Positions 37,263 to 46,316 of a stretch of DNA of 64,000 nucleotides are shown here, piece by piece. The stretch is taken from contig CAVUNO010000009.1 in the NCBI GenBank assembly GCA_963742875.1, forward strand, positions 62,001 to 126,000. Reading direction: 5' to 3'. The notes beneath the pieces were generated by a model. The model had not been told where the DNA came from, searched no databases, and worked only from the letters and a program-made list of their open reading frames with translations. Within the stretch, counting starts at the first letter, position 1. Each line of letters opens with the position of its first letter. A program made the position numbers and the translations under genes. Source of the stretch: Bog-532 sp963742875 (GTDB lineage Bacteria; Actinomycetota; Actinomycetes; Streptosporangiales; Streptosporangiaceae).

Positions 37263-37897
37263 GGTCCGGTCAGGGCATCTCCCACTGCTCCGCGCTCGCC
37301 TGTTAGGGGAAACACCGTCATGCATGGTTCTACTCATGTGATTCATCCGCCTTCGGCGGCGCGCCACCCGACGGCCTGGTAGGCGGCCTCCAGGACCCGG
37401 CGGCGGAAGTCCGGGCGACCGCCAGTACCCGCCGGCCGGGGCCGGGAACATCAGCTCCAGCGGGTTGGCCCCGGCGTCCTGCTCCGCAGGTGGCGGTCGT
37501 TGCTCTTGGCCGACGTTCTTCGCTGGGCGTGTGCCGGGACACTGAGGTTTTGCTCGGTTATCCTCGAACCGTTTCCTCTCTCATCCCATTTGATCGAGAG
37601 AGGTCCAGGCAAATCACAACGGTACGCGACAACATGGAATCATCCTGCGAAACCGCGACAGTAATACCTGCTAACTAGGGCTAGTGGCAACGGGTCAGCA
37701 TCTGCCGTTCAGAGCATCTTATCTGCCATAGTGCCCAAAATCATCGGGGTTGACAGCCAGTTAAAACAAGGAGCAGCATACGTATCCGCTGGGATTTGGC
37801 TTGCTGGGAGTTCTGTTGGCCTTGCACCCATCGAGCAGGCTAAGTCTCGGCGATTGAAATCCCCAACAGGCCGACCCACTAGTTAGAAAGGGAACAA
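37263..37897. other. Non-coding with an unrecognised C-terminal fragment
   Basis: On the minus strand, about 37480 to 37345, codons read GANPLELMFPAPAGGYWRSP, then after a one-base shift DFRRRVLEAAYQAVGW and RAAEGG-stop. The even amino-acid use suggests a severed 3' end of a gene I cannot identify. The remaining about 350 bases show nothing definite. Confidence 0.35.
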
Positions 37898-38230
37898 ATG
37901 GGTACACAGCTAAGGCAATGGGCCATCCGGTTCCTCGCCGCTGTCGCGCTGCCGATCATGCTGACGCTCGGCCTCGGCGCCGCAGCGAACGCGCAACCTG
38001 TGCTGGCGTCGCACCTGACGAGCAGCATGAAGCACCCCAATGTCCATCACGACTGGGAGGTATACGGGCCTTACTATCACTACCGCGACTGCCGTGATGA
38101 CCAGGAAGAGTTCGGCGGTCCCGGCTCGTATTGCGAAATCCAGTACCGATATGACTACCGCGGCGAGTACTGGGCGTGGTTCTTGTATGTGCCGTACTGC
38201 GGTTGCGGTTCGCGATATCTGAAAGAGTAG
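37898..38230 (+). CDS. Small secreted Tyr/Cys-rich protein
   Basis: 110 residues; ATG 37898 follows AAAGGGA. Clear signal peptide (FLAAVALPIMLTLGLGAAANAQ) cut after ANA. The mature part of about 75 residues is rich in Tyr/Trp/Asp and has four or five Cys (CRDD, SYCEIQ, PYCGCG), so it is likely disulphide-stabilised outside the cell. No known family; role unknown. Confidence 0.75.
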   Translation: MGTQLRQWAIRFLAAVALPIMLTLGLGAAANAQPVLASHLTSSMKHPNVHHDWEVYGPYYHYRDCRDDQEEFGGPGSYCEIQYRYDYRGEYWAWFLYVPYCGCGSRYLKE

Positions 38231-39217
38231 ATATAGATCCAGCCGAACGTGAGTGGGTCGGCGCGCCCTCACACCTTGTGCGCGCCGTCGCCACTCGTCT
38301 TCTTACTTCCAGCGCCGTCACGTGTCAGCTTGCATGGATGCCGGATGAGCAAATCTGTCGATGTTTCGGCCAGAGGGAAGGTTCACGAGTTCACGAGGCC
38401 CTACCGGGCCAGATGCACAAGCTGCTGATGCTCCTTACATGTCGGCTAATACAGAGGTATAGGCAATTGAAAGAGGTACTCATCGAAGTTACGCGAATTG
38501 TGCTCACCGCGTCCGTGCAGCGGTCTGACAAGCTGAGTGAGGACATCGCTGTTCAGAATCACCGTCAGGTACCACGCGTCCGCCGCACCGGAGACAGGCG
38601 CGATGCCGCGGCAAGGTACAGGCCGGAGGCCGTGTATACCACACGGTGAGACCGCCGCTCCCGGGTACATGTCGTAAGCTGCTTTGGCGCAACGTGTCCC
38701 TGCCCCCGACAGCTGCAGGACTGTCGGGCAGGTTCTGTCAAGAGTCGAAGATCGGCGGAGCCGACGCCGCAGGCGCTCTTGACAGGTTCTGGCCGAGCCG
38801 GACAATACCGAGGTCGGGAGCACACCTGCTCCCGATAGCTGCCAAATCCGGCTTACCGTTTCGAGAGTTGCACTCTGGCGACTACTGTGTGTTAACGGCG
38901 GCCCGAGGTTTTGTGCTTTTCGCGCCAGCCGACCGGCGCTAGGCGCTGCCGCTGCGGGAGCGCCAGCGGAAGCTGCGGCGAGCGCGCCGTGTTGGCGGCG
39001 CGAGCGGCCCGGCGGGCCGCCTTGAACCCGTACAACCCGTACAGAAACTTTGCACAGACCCGATAGGGCAGGGACTAGACACGAATTGAACATGCCGCTG
39101 CCGCCACGGTGGCTCGGTGGGGGCCGGGGTTGGATGGCGCTGGATGGACTCCGGCTGAGGTCGACCTGAGAGGCCATGAGACAGGTTAGCGAGCGGTCCG
39201 CTGCGGGATGCCGGTAA
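38231..39217. other. Gene-free stretch with two inverted repeats
   Basis: Nearly 1 kb with only unconvincing frames. CCCGACAG (38705-38712) pairs with CTGTCGGG (38721-38728). CTGTCAAGAG (38735-38744) pairs with CTCTTGACAG (38776-38785) over a 31-base interval. A 9-bp tandem repeat AACCCGTAC lies at 39025-39042. Confidence 0.5.
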
Positions 39218-39829
39218 CTAGCCCGCGTCATCCTGGCTGCTTGCGGGGTCGGCTTTCGGGGCTTGATCGCCTTCCGTGCGGTGAGTGCCCTGGCTCACTT
39301 GCCGCTGGGCCATGGCTGCGACGGTCGACAGAAGGCTCGTGTCCCGCGCGCCCACGAACTGCCAGGCGCGCGCGATGGCGAAGAGGAAGAAGAAGATGGC
39401 GAGCACGCCCTGGTTGTCGACGGCGTTAACATCGCGGGCGGATCCGTCCAGCTGTATGCCGTTGGCCAGCTGCAGGCCGTACAGGACGATGAGGACGACG
39501 AGCAGGAAGACCTGGCCTAGCCGGATCCTCTCCTTGTGCTCCCGCCACAGCAAAATGATCAGGCCGACCGTTGAGGCCAGCGCGGTCGATGCCAAGGCGA
39601 TGCTCCAGTCGTCGAGGCCAGTTCCTGGCAGCAGAGCTACCAGCGCGATGACCAGGGTGTTGACAAACGCGGAGAAGGCCGCGCCCGCCTTCACCTGGTG
39701 GTCAGGGCTGGCTGTGTCGCCTGCCAGTTTTTCCGGCGAGACCGAGATCGCGACGAAGAGCAGCCCAATGAGCGCGCCGGCGACCGTGGCGCAGCCACCG
39801 AAGAAGTCGTGATAGCTCGCGGGAACCAC
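39218..39829 (-). CDS. Four-helix membrane protein of unknown function
   Basis: 203 residues from GTG 39829. Four hydrophobic segments: about 8-30 (CATVAGALIGLLFVAISV), 52-70, 78-96 and 106-123, plus a fifth near AIFFFLFAIARAW. The pattern YxDFFxGxAxVAGALIGLLFVAIS recurs in uncharacterised actinobacterial proteins. A Gln/Asp-rich tail is cytosolic. It is transcribed away from the integrase remnants. Confidence 0.7.
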   Translation of the reverse strand: MVPASYHDFFGGCATVAGALIGLLFVAISVSPEKLAGDTASPDHQVKAGAAFSAFVNTLVIALVALLPGTGLDDWSIALASTALASTVGLIILLWREHKERIRLGQVFLLVVLIVLYGLQLANGIQLDGSARDVNAVDNQGVLAIFFFLFAIARAWQFVGARDTSLLSTVAAMAQRQVSQGTHRTEGDQAPKADPASSQDDAG

Positions 39830-39941
39830 CGGACAACGTTATCCGGTGCCTGAGAAAGCACCATGCCGAACATGCCCTGGGCTTCGACCTTGTGCATACG
39901 GCTAATACGTACAGCGCGCACCGACCCGCGGGACTGAGAGG

Positions 39942-40674
39942 ATGGTCCGGGCCTTCTACCTGTACCTGGCCCAGTGGGCGATCGAGGACCCCGCCCGCTG
40001 GGCCAGGTGGGTTGCCCCGTGCCCCATCGGCGCAGAAGAGATCGGCCAGCGCAAGGCTGCCCGGCACCGCAAGGCGCGGATGGACGCCCGGACCCGCGAA
40101 CGGCTGCCCGCCCTGCCGGTCCTGGCCGGCGCCGTGGACGAGCGGCGCAGGGCCGCCGCGGAACTTCTGCGATCGGCCCGGCTGGCCCGTCCGGCGAGAC
40201 CTTCGCCGCGGCCGGCCAGTCCCTGGTCCGCTCCGCCGTGACACGCCCGGACACGGCAAGGGTCTGGGCAGATGACCCGGCCAGCGGCAAACGCCGTGAT
40301 CTTGCCGCGGAAGAGGACCGCGCGTTCTGGATCTGGGCCACCATAAAGGTGCTGCGGCACACCGGGATCCCCGCATCGAGGAACTGCTGGAGATAACCCA
40401 TCACAGCCTGATCCGCTACCGGCTCCCCACCACCGGGGAACTGGTGCCGCTGCTGCAGATCGCCCCGTCCAAGACCGATACCGAGCGGCTCCTCGTCGTC
40501 AGCCCCGAGCTGGCCGACGTCCTATCCGCGATCATCGGCCGCGTCCGCGGCGACCACGGAGCCGTGCCCCTGGTCCGCGCATACGACCGGCACGTATGCA
40601 CATGGCTGGGACCGTCCCCGTTCCGCAGCCAGCCCGTCGATCTCGGCGCCCCAGCCATACCAGCACTCCGGTAG
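39942..40674 (+). pseudogene. Tyrosine recombinase remnant (N-terminal and middle part)
   Basis: Three frames join into one integrase-like sequence: YLYLAQWAIEDPARWARWV and RKARMDARTRERLPALPVLA; then after about 40195 GETFAAAGQSLVRSAVTRP; then after about 40370 IEELLEITHHSLIRYRLP and VPLLQIAPSKTDTERLL. The last resembles the core region around the first catalytic Arg (HTGIRIEELLE) of large phage-type integrases. The C-terminal catalytic box is missing beyond about 40640. Confidence 0.7.
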
Positions 40675-40865
40675 CCAGACACCCGCCGCCAATCCGATTC
40701 ACGCCCAATGTCCAAGTTCAGGGAATGCGGAACCTCGCCATCACCATCCTGCGACTGGCCGACCACGCCAGCATCGACGCCGCCCTCCGCCACCACGCCC
40801 GCCGGCCAGAACGGCCACTACAAACGATCATGAACTGCTAAACGACTTCGCCGGGGCCCTGATAT

Positions 40866-41312
40866 GTGGGGGAGCAGCTCCAGCGCGTCCGAGGCGAGGT
40901 TGTCCGCTGTGAAGTTAAGACCGAGACATCCGAGGCACCGCTGCCCTTGCCGGAGCTGTGCGTAACTACGCTCAAGATCCGCAAGCGACGGCAGGATGCC
41001 AACCGTGACCGGGCTGGAGACGGCTGGATTGACACCGGCCTGGTATTCACCACTCGGCATGGCACGCCTATCGAACCCCGCAACTTCAACCGCAGCTTCG
41101 ACCGCTGTGTCGCTGCCGCGAGGGTCCCCAGGATCACCGTTCACGGCACCGCAAGACGTGCGCCTCGCTGCTGTCCGCCCTCGACGTGCATCCCCGTGTC
41201 GCGATGCGCATCCTGCGGCACAGCAAGATCGCGCTGACGATGGAGATCTTTACCGAGGCCCCGTCCGACGTCACCGGTGACGCGCTTCGCAAGCTCAGCG
41301 ACTGGCTTGCCT
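40866..41312 (+). pseudogene. Second tyrosine integrase, C-terminal part, inactive
   Basis: First frame: VKTETSEAPLPLPELCVTTL (the K-beta region) to FNRSFDRCVAAARVPRITVH. After a one-base shift near 41150 the second frame gives RKTCASLLSALDVHPRVAMR, ILRHSKIALTMEIFTE and ends DALRKLSDWLA. The catalytic Arg (RKT) and HxxR-equivalent box (RHSKIALT) are there, but the nucleophilic Tyr (usually IYTE) is Phe. The gene ends next to an orphan tRNA-Ala 3' half, the usual place for an AICE integrase. Confidence 0.8.
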
Positions 41313-41347
41313 GATGGTTGCTGCCGTTTACTGCTACCGGAAGATCC

Positions 41348-41380
41348 AAAAAGGCCGGTTCCTTGATCAGAACCGGCCTC
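41348..41380 (-). terminator. Rho-independent terminator of the former tRNA-Ala gene
   Basis: Read on the minus strand, GGCCGGTTC and GAACCGGCC (41370-41378 with 41353-41361) form a stem with an 8-base loop followed by TTTTT. It lies 7 bases beyond the tRNA-Ala 3' end. Confidence 0.8.
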
Positions 41381-41387
41381 TGATGCG

Positions 41388-41428
41388 TGGAGCTGAGGGG
41401 ATTTGAACCCCTGACCCCCTCGATGCGA
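41388..41428 (-). tRNA. Orphan 3' half of tRNA-Ala(CGC), att-site remnant
   Basis: On the minus strand the sequence starts in the anticodon loop (TTCGCAT, anticodon CGC), continues CGAGGGGGTC, a perfect T-arm (AGGGG TTCAAAT CCCCT) and the Ala-type acceptor CAGCTCCA. The 5' half is absent: upstream bases cannot pair with the anticodon stem. This is what is left when an integrase crosses over in the anticodon loop. Not a functional tRNA. Confidence 0.85.
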
Positions 41429-41782
41429 ACCGAGCACACCGGGGGACAGGTGGCCTAATGAGCGACGTTAGGGCAGGTCATCGGCCTAGGTCCGGCCACG
41501 AACACCGCACTTGAGCGCACCTGCGCGCGGTCGGCCGCTCCCATTCTGCTCCCAAAATCGGACACAGGAGTTGAGGTGAACGGCCATGCGCGAGCCAGTC
41601 ATGCGGGCGGGGGCCGTTCGGCGAGAGCGGTTTTACAGACCTCCGACCGTAAAGGCTTGAACTGCGGAAACTCCAACCGGAACCCCGATCTGGGCACGTA
41701 TCGGGCAGGCTCAAGCTCTCAGAGCCGTCTGACGGCCCCCGCCGCTGCACCCCATGACCTATCGCGCCGCCGCCCGAACGCT

Positions 41783-41928
41783 CTGCTGCGAGCGTCTCCG
41801 CCACGGCACAACACATGGCCTCCACCGGGCGCACGCACTCAGGCAGACTCCGCCGAGATCGTCGTCCCGGCGCTCGCGCCGCACGTAAGCGGGCCCCCTG
41901 GAGGGCTGTTCGGTCGTCGCTGGGTTAT
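41783..41928. repeat. Long direct repeat, copy B (copy A 35890-36031)
   Basis: Same orientation as copy A. A small insertion (GCCCCCTGGAGGG region) and scattered substitutions separate the copies; the shared end is GGTCGTCGCTGGGTTAT. Confidence 0.75.
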
Positions 41929-42116
41929 GAGCCGTACGACGTCTGTCTCTCCCGTCTCCGGAAGTCTCCGGTCACCGCGTTGGCCTCGGCAGACCTGCGG
42001 CGCGAAGTCGTCTCGGGTCTTCTGCGTCTCGTCCGTCTCGGTCTATCCCGCCGCGTCCCGTGCACAAATCCGTGCACAAATCAGCCTCCTGACCTGCTGG
42101 AGGACGGCGAGGCCGC

Positions 42117-42189
42117 GAGTCATTCGATGGCAAGCCGACCCGCACCGCAGGGAGTGCCAGCGACCGGAGGGCGGAAGCGGCGCGGCAGT
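42117..42189. repeat. 73-bp direct repeat (second copy 48646-48718)
   Basis: Both copies begin GAGTCATTCGATGGCAAGCC and end GCGGCGCGGCAG, with about ten differences. They flank about 6.5 kb that holds the Mrr remnant, dodecin, hydrolase, tRNA-Phe remnant, methyltransferase and IS110. Confidence 0.75.
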
Positions 42190-42447
42190 ATGAATGGTTG
42201 ACACAGGAGATCGTTTCACGCGACGCTGCTGCCCGCCCAGCTCGGACGGCGACCGAGTTACGTTCGGCCCTGGAGCATCTGATCCGTCGGAGTGGGCACA
42301 TCGTCCAGGACCATCTGATGCGGTCTGTGCGCTGGCCGATATTCCACAGTTGTCCACACGTGGCAGCTCTTGTCCGCCGTCATGGCAGCAGTATTGGCAG
42401 CAGTCACCGCGGAACTGTGCTGATCGACCGTCTGCTTTTTAGCTGTC

Positions 42448-42480
42448 GGCTGTTGCGGTTGTTGTCACCGTTGCTGTCAG
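42448..42480. repeat. 33-bp direct repeat (second copy 45295-45327)
   Basis: 31 of 33 positions are identical between the two copies, and each includes the internal 12-bp-period pair TTGYTGTCA. The second copy lies just upstream of the DPPY methyltransferase. They flank 2.8 kb. Confidence 0.8.
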
Positions 42481-42494
42481 TCGGCAGTGGCTCC

Positions 42495-42788
42495 TTACTC
42501 GTGCGGAGGGTAGGCATCGTGCAGGTGCTTCCGGAGGACCGCAATGTTGTCCAGTCCCCTGGCCTTCAGCCTCTCGATCACATCGCGGCCCGCCAGGATG
42601 ACTACCGGGTGCCCGTCTTCGCGGATTTCCCGGTAAGCCTGGGCGTCGAGGTAAGAGGTAGTGACCAGGACGCCGAACTGGCGGTGCCGGAGTCGCGAGA
42701 TGAGCCGACTTGTCTCCCGTACGCCCACGCTGTTGGTCGGCGCGTAGCACTTGGCCTCCAATGCGAACTCGACCGCAACGGGGTCCGA
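42495..42788 (-). pseudogene. Mrr-type restriction endonuclease, C-terminal fragment
   Basis: About 97 residues of a PD-(D/E)xK nuclease: FALEAKCYAP (the E-x-K of the active site), GVRETSRLISRLRHRQFGVL, VTTSYLDAQAYREIREDGHP and VVILAGRDVIERL. This is the Mrr_cat signature (type IV-like restriction). The preceding active-site Asp strand and the DNA-recognition part are missing, and the frame to 42929 upstream is non-homologous. The nuclease is broken; a remnant of element-borne defence. Confidence 0.7.
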
Positions 42789-43008
42789 ATGGGGGCAGAG
42801 CAAGCACTCCCCTACAGCATCGCGACCACCGTCGCGCCACGGGCGGGTGACCGTCGTGCTGTGGGCAGCAGATCCAGGCAGCGCTGCCTGCCGACACAGT
42901 GAGTGTTCTTGGCCCTCGGTTGCGGTCACCCTGGCTTGCGGAACGATGCAGGAAGGTCTAGGAAGGTCAGGAAGGGCAGTTCACGACGCGATGATTCTGG
43001 AGGGACAG

Positions 43009-43215
43009 ATGACAGCTACGGTCGCGCGAGTCACCGAGATCTCCGCGAAGTCCGACACCAGTTTCGAGGACGCGATCAACGTGGCGGTTAGTCGCGCCTC
43101 GCAGACCCTGCGCGGTGTCACCGCCGCCTGGGTCAAGGAGCAAAACGTTGACATTGAGGACGGCCGGATCGTCGCATGGAAGGTCGATCTGCTGGTCACG
43201 TTCGTACTTCAGTAG
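43009..43215 (+). CDS. Dodecin (flavin-storage protein)
   Basis: 68 residues from ATG 43009, with GGAGGGA upstream. Small beta-alpha-beta-beta fold that assembles into dodecamers and binds flavins or CoA. Recognised by RVTEISAKSDTSFEDAINVA, RASQTLRGVTAAWV and the last strand WKVDLLVTFVLQ. The flavin-stacking Trp equivalent appears as W in AAWVKEQ. Intact, monocistronic. Confidence 0.9.
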   Translation: MTATVARVTEISAKSDTSFEDAINVAVSRASQTLRGVTAAWVKEQNVDIEDGRIVAWKVDLLVTFVLQ

Positions 43216-43539
43216 TTACTAGCCGTCGGCTCCTCCACGACGGTCCCCGGTGAGGTGCGGGTATGCTGCCGTGCCGGGTGATACCGGTCACCACGCCGTT
43301 CGACCGAAAGGCCGTTCGCGGTTACCGAGCGGGCGCACGAACTTCTGGCGTTGGCGCTATCAGCTTGGGAAGTCGGTGTCGCTGCATCGCCGTCACCTGC
43401 GGATTGGCTGACCCGCGGGTCTGCTGACACGTTGTCCGTGAGAGAGCGTCACTGTCCGCGGCGGCTCCTCCGTCCGGGCACGTGGCGGGCACGCCCTGGC
43501 AGTGCCTGGCGGCGACTCGCCTGCCGCCCAGCTAGGAAC

Positions 43540-44337
43540 TCATTGATGGTGGACCAGAAAGGATTCGAGGACGGCGCGAGTACGCTCCGGCTGGTCGGTC
43601 GAGAAGATGTGACTCGCACCGGCGAGGACTTCGAAGCGCGCGTTGGGCAGGACGGTAGCCATGCGACGTGAGTTCTCGATCGGCACGACGCGATCGAGGT
43701 CCCCATGGACGAGGAGCGTGGGGATGGCCAGACCGGGCAGGCGGTCGAGTGATCCGCGCCAGGCAAGGACGGCGTCGGTGAGCTGAGCCGCATAGCCGGC
43801 TGGGTCTGTGGGATGGGTCGTCCGTACGGCAAGGTCGGCGTCAATGTCGGCGCGAGGCGTTCCCGGCGCGTATATGAAGGGGATCGCGGCCTCGGCGGCC
43901 TCCTCCGGGGTCATCGCCCCCCTGCTCGCCAGCAACGCGATCGCTTCCTGGTCGATGACGACGTTTGCTCCACCCGGGTGCGAACACCCGAGCAGGAGCC
44001 GGTCGACGGCCTCCGGGTGGGTCAGGGCCAGTTCCTGCGCGATCGTGCCGCCCAGGGAGACGCCGAAGACGGTGGCGCGGGCGAACCCGGCGGCGTGCAG
44101 GACAGCGCGCGCATCCAGGGCCATCCGCTCGACGGAGTAAGGCCGTTCGGCCCCGGTCCCGGTGCGGCCGACGCCACGGTTGTCGAACCGGACGGTCGTG
44201 AAGTGCGGCGTGAGCCAGGGCACCTCGCGCCACCACATGTCGCTGGGGTATCCCAGCCCCATAATCAGCAGTAGCGGCGGGCCTTTGCCCTCGACCTGGT
44301 AGAACAGGTCGGCACCATCGTGCTGAAGAACCGGCAT
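43540..44337 (-). CDS. Alpha/beta-fold hydrolase
   Basis: 265 residues from ATG 44337 with AGGAGG upstream. Oxyanion region IMGLGYPSDMW, FDNRGVGRT, nucleophile elbow GVSLGGTIAQE (Ser), acid in HGDLDRVVP (Asp) and catalytic His in GASHIFSTDQ: a complete triad. Similar to RsbQ-like, haloperoxidase-like or ester hydrolases; substrate unknown. It sits between element remnants but is intact. Confidence 0.9.
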   Translation of the reverse strand: MPVLQHDGADLFYQVEGKGPPLLLIMGLGYPSDMWWREVPWLTPHFTTVRFDNRGVGRTGTGAERPYSVERMALDARAVLHAAGFARATVFGVSLGGTIAQELALTHPEAVDRLLLGCSHPGGANVVIDQEAIALLASRGAMTPEEAAEAAIPFIYAPGTPRADIDADLAVRTTHPTDPAGYAAQLTDAVLAWRGSLDRLPGLAIPTLLVHGDLDRVVPIENSRRMATVLPNARFEVLAGASHIFSTDQPERTRAVLESFLVHHQ

Positions 44338-44446
44338 GAGGCCTCCTGAATATCGCAGTCCCCGCAGAACCTATTCGACCGCTCACTCGGCCTAGCAGCT
44401 TGCAACGGGCGTGTAATCGGTGTCGCGCGGTATGCTACCCGCCACC

Positions 44447-44514
44447 ATTGGGACGAGCCGTCTGCCAGCCTGAAAAGCGGAAGGTCGGCAGTTCGATCCT
44501 GCCCCTGACCACCA
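44447..44514 (+). tRNA. 5'-truncated tRNA-Phe(GAA), att-site remnant
   Basis: The anticodon loop contains GAA (CCTGAAAAGCGG), followed by AAGGTC, the T-arm GGCAG TTCGATC CTGCC and acceptor CCTGACCACCA with encoded CCA. The D-arm is partial and the 5' acceptor strand is missing. This marks a crossover in tRNA-Phe. Confidence 0.75.
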
Positions 44515-44840
44515 GTTTCGGACCAGTTTCTAGTGCACTGACCAGCGCAAATGCCGACAGGGCGTCTTGGTACCTGCAACCGTCGAGTGACCATGACTGC
44601 CCGTGCGTGGCCGTGGTCGGCCGCTTGCTATCGCACGCGGATCGCACGCCGTGCCCCCATGCCCCCGGATCGCGGCCTCTTCGTCCCGAACTAGCGACAA
44701 CGCTGGACGTTTGGCCGTCGTCCCAGCTAGCTCAGTGCGCGGCCGGTCGTGGCCGGTGGCGGCTGGAAGGGGACGTTGCTGTACTCCCGTGCTGTATGCC
44801 GTCCTGGCCCCCGACCCCGGCGCGGCGAATAACCTGCCGG
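44515..44840. other. Non-coding, contains a direct-repeat pair
   Basis: No gene. ATCGCACGC occurs at 44630-44638 and 44641-44649 (11-bp period), 116 bases from the tRNA-Phe remnant. Confidence 0.5.
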
Positions 44841-45104
44841 TCAGGCGCTGGCGTACACCTCGCGGATCTCGACCGTCAGCGGCGTGACGCCCGGCAGTGG
44901 CGGAAGCGGATAGCCGACAGCCGCCTCGGCGTGTTCCTTCGTCTTGAAGACGATGACGGACATGCCGATGCCGTCAACCGGTGCCAGCCAGTATGCACTG
45001 ACAAAACCGGGCGCCCTAGGCACCAAGTTCAACCTCAGGCCAGCCAGCGCGTCGCGAGCCACCTCCGGATCTTCGATGCGGACGGTGGCAACGACCGCAT
45101 GCAT
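44841..45104 (-). CDS. Small dimeric-barrel (ABM-like) protein
   Basis: 87 residues from ATG 45104; the frame upstream to 45245 is not homologous. HAVVATVRIEDPEVARDALA, then VSAYWLAPVDGIGMSVIVFK and TKEHAEAAVGYP fit the strand-helix-strand pattern of dimeric alpha-beta barrels (monooxygenase or stress-response type). No catalytic assignment possible. Confidence 0.75.
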   Translation of the reverse strand: MHAVVATVRIEDPEVARDALAGLRLNLVPRAPGFVSAYWLAPVDGIGMSVIVFKTKEHAEAAVGYPLPPLPGVTPLTVEIREVYASA

Positions 45105-45294
45105 ACGCCGAGTCTTCCCAGCGCCGGGAACCGAGCCAACCGGAATGCTCCGGCGGATCGCGAGGTCGGCCCCTGCGAGCAACTGCGGCGGCGGCGCGAC
45201 CCTCGACCGTCCGTTTTTCAGGCGTGGCGTATCCCAAGTTGGCAAGGATCGTGTGAGCGTCCTTGGGTGCTGCCGATCGCTGACGCGTGCGGTT

Positions 45295-45327
45295 GGCTGC
45301 TGCGGTTGCTGTCACCGTTGCTGTCAG
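45295..45327. repeat. 33-bp direct repeat, second copy
   Basis: Partner of 42448-42480, same orientation; contains TTGCTGTCA at 45306 and 45318. Confidence 0.8.
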
Positions 45328-45355
45328 GCGCGGCCGGGGACACGGATGTGCGGCC

Positions 45356-46210
45356 GTGACGCGGGTGTGTGCGTGGTGCAAGAAGCCCATTCCGGTCCGG
45401 GCGCGGCGTGATGCGGTGTGCTGTTCGGTGCGCTGCCGCCAGGCCCGGCACCGGTTCTTGCGCACGGTGGGCCGCGCGGAGGCGGTTGCTCCGGGTCGTT
45501 TGCTCCGGCTGGCCTACGCCGATCCGCCGTATCCGGGTAAGGCGCGGCTGTACCGGGATCACCCGGACTACGGCGGCGAGGTCGATCATGCGGCGCTCAT
45601 CGAGCGCCTGGCCGTCTATGACGGGTGGGCGTTGTCCACTTCTGCTGAGGCGCTGCCCGCGGTGCTGGCGTTGTGCCCGTCCGGGGTCCGGGTCGCGGCC
45701 TGGCACCGGGGCGAGCGCCCCACCCGGAGCCGGTGGCCGCTGCACGCCTGGGAGCCGGTCTTGTACTGCGGTGGCCGCCAGCTGGTCACCGGGCAGCGGC
45801 GGGCTGACTCGCTGGTGTGCGGGGTGGGGCCGCTGGATACGCTGCCCGGCCGGGTGATCGGGGCCAAGCCCGCTGCGGTGTGCCGGTGGATTTTCACCCT
45901 GCTGGGCGCGGCGCCCGGGGACACCCTGGATGACCTGTTCCCCGGGTCCGGGGCGGTCGGCCGGGCGTGGGCTGCCTATACCGGCGGCGATCCGTCGCTT
46001 CCCGCGGCGCCCGACGCGTCGTGTCAGGATCCAGGCGACGTCTCGTCCCCGGCCGCGGGCAACGGCTTGGACCCGTCGTCCTCGCCGGCGGCCGACGTGT
46101 CGTGCAAGGCCCGGGCCGACGCGTCGTCCCCGGCCGTGACCGGCGGGTTGGACCCGTCGGGTGAGGCCCTGGACGACGGCTGTCTCTTCCCGGTGGAGGC
46201 GGCCCGGTGA
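45356..46210 (+). CDS. DPPY-type DNA methyltransferase with zinc-ribbon N-terminus
   Basis: 284 residues from GTG 45356. The N-terminal CAWCKKPIPVRARRDAVCC and CSVRCRQARHRF contain paired cysteines like a zinc ribbon. The methyltransferase core has motif IV as YADPPYPG, and motif-I-like FPGSGAVGRAW comes near the end, the permuted order of beta-class N6-adenine or N4-cytosine enzymes (MT-A70-like). The C-terminal about 75 residues are low-complexity Asp/Ser/Pro repeats. Such genes ride on actinomycete integrative elements, often protecting them from restriction. Target unknown. Confidence 0.8.
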   Translation: MTRVCAWCKKPIPVRARRDAVCCSVRCRQARHRFLRTVGRAEAVAPGRLLRLAYADPPYPGKARLYRDHPDYGGEVDHAALIERLAVYDGWALSTSAEALPAVLALCPSGVRVAAWHRGERPTRSRWPLHAWEPVLYCGGRQLVTGQRRADSLVCGVGPLDTLPGRVIGAKPAAVCRWIFTLLGAAPGDTLDDLFPGSGAVGRAWAAYTGGDPSLPAAPDASCQDPGDVSSPAAGNGLDPSSSPAADVSCKARADASSPAVTGGLDPSGEALDDGCLFPVEAAR

Positions 46211-46316
46211 CGGCGTGCACGGTGCAGGGGATGGCCCGCGTCCGGTCCGGGCAGGCTTGCCCCTGCCCCGTGGTTTCTGGCCGGAGTGTCCGTAGAGGCT
46301 CCGGGGTCAAGCGTAG

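Larger units (their letters stand above)
41429..42494. other. Gene-free attachment-site debris
   Basis: About 1 kb with no credible gene. It contains four short direct-repeat pairs: GCTCCCA (41537, 41548), GTGCACAAATC (42060, 42072), TGGCAGCAGT (42383, 42395) and TTGTTGTCA/TTGCTGTCA (42459, 42471), plus the long repeat copy B (41783-41928). Confidence 0.6.

Noticed and set aside
36027..37451. A 474-codon minus-strand frame
   Set aside because: Antisense to the zinc alcohol dehydrogenase; only its first about 40 codons (37330-37451) might belong to another gene's end, which is noted separately.
38446..39231. A 261-codon minus-strand frame in a gene-free stretch
   Set aside because: No ribosome site, no recognisable motif and Ser/Arg-heavy composition; treated as chance.
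43360..43400. tRNA-Gly(CCC)-like CTTCCCAAGCTG on the minus strand
   Set aside because: Eleven or twelve matching bases without T-arm or acceptor are within chance.
43209..43539. Possible start of a (beta/alpha)8 aldolase-like gene (CRVIPVTTPFD)
   Set aside because: Only about ten codons look similar and the frame does not continue as that family.
44265..44594. A minus-strand frame reading GQDRTADLPLF
   Set aside because: This peptide is the well-known false translation of a tRNA gene; it supports the tRNA-Phe remnant instead.
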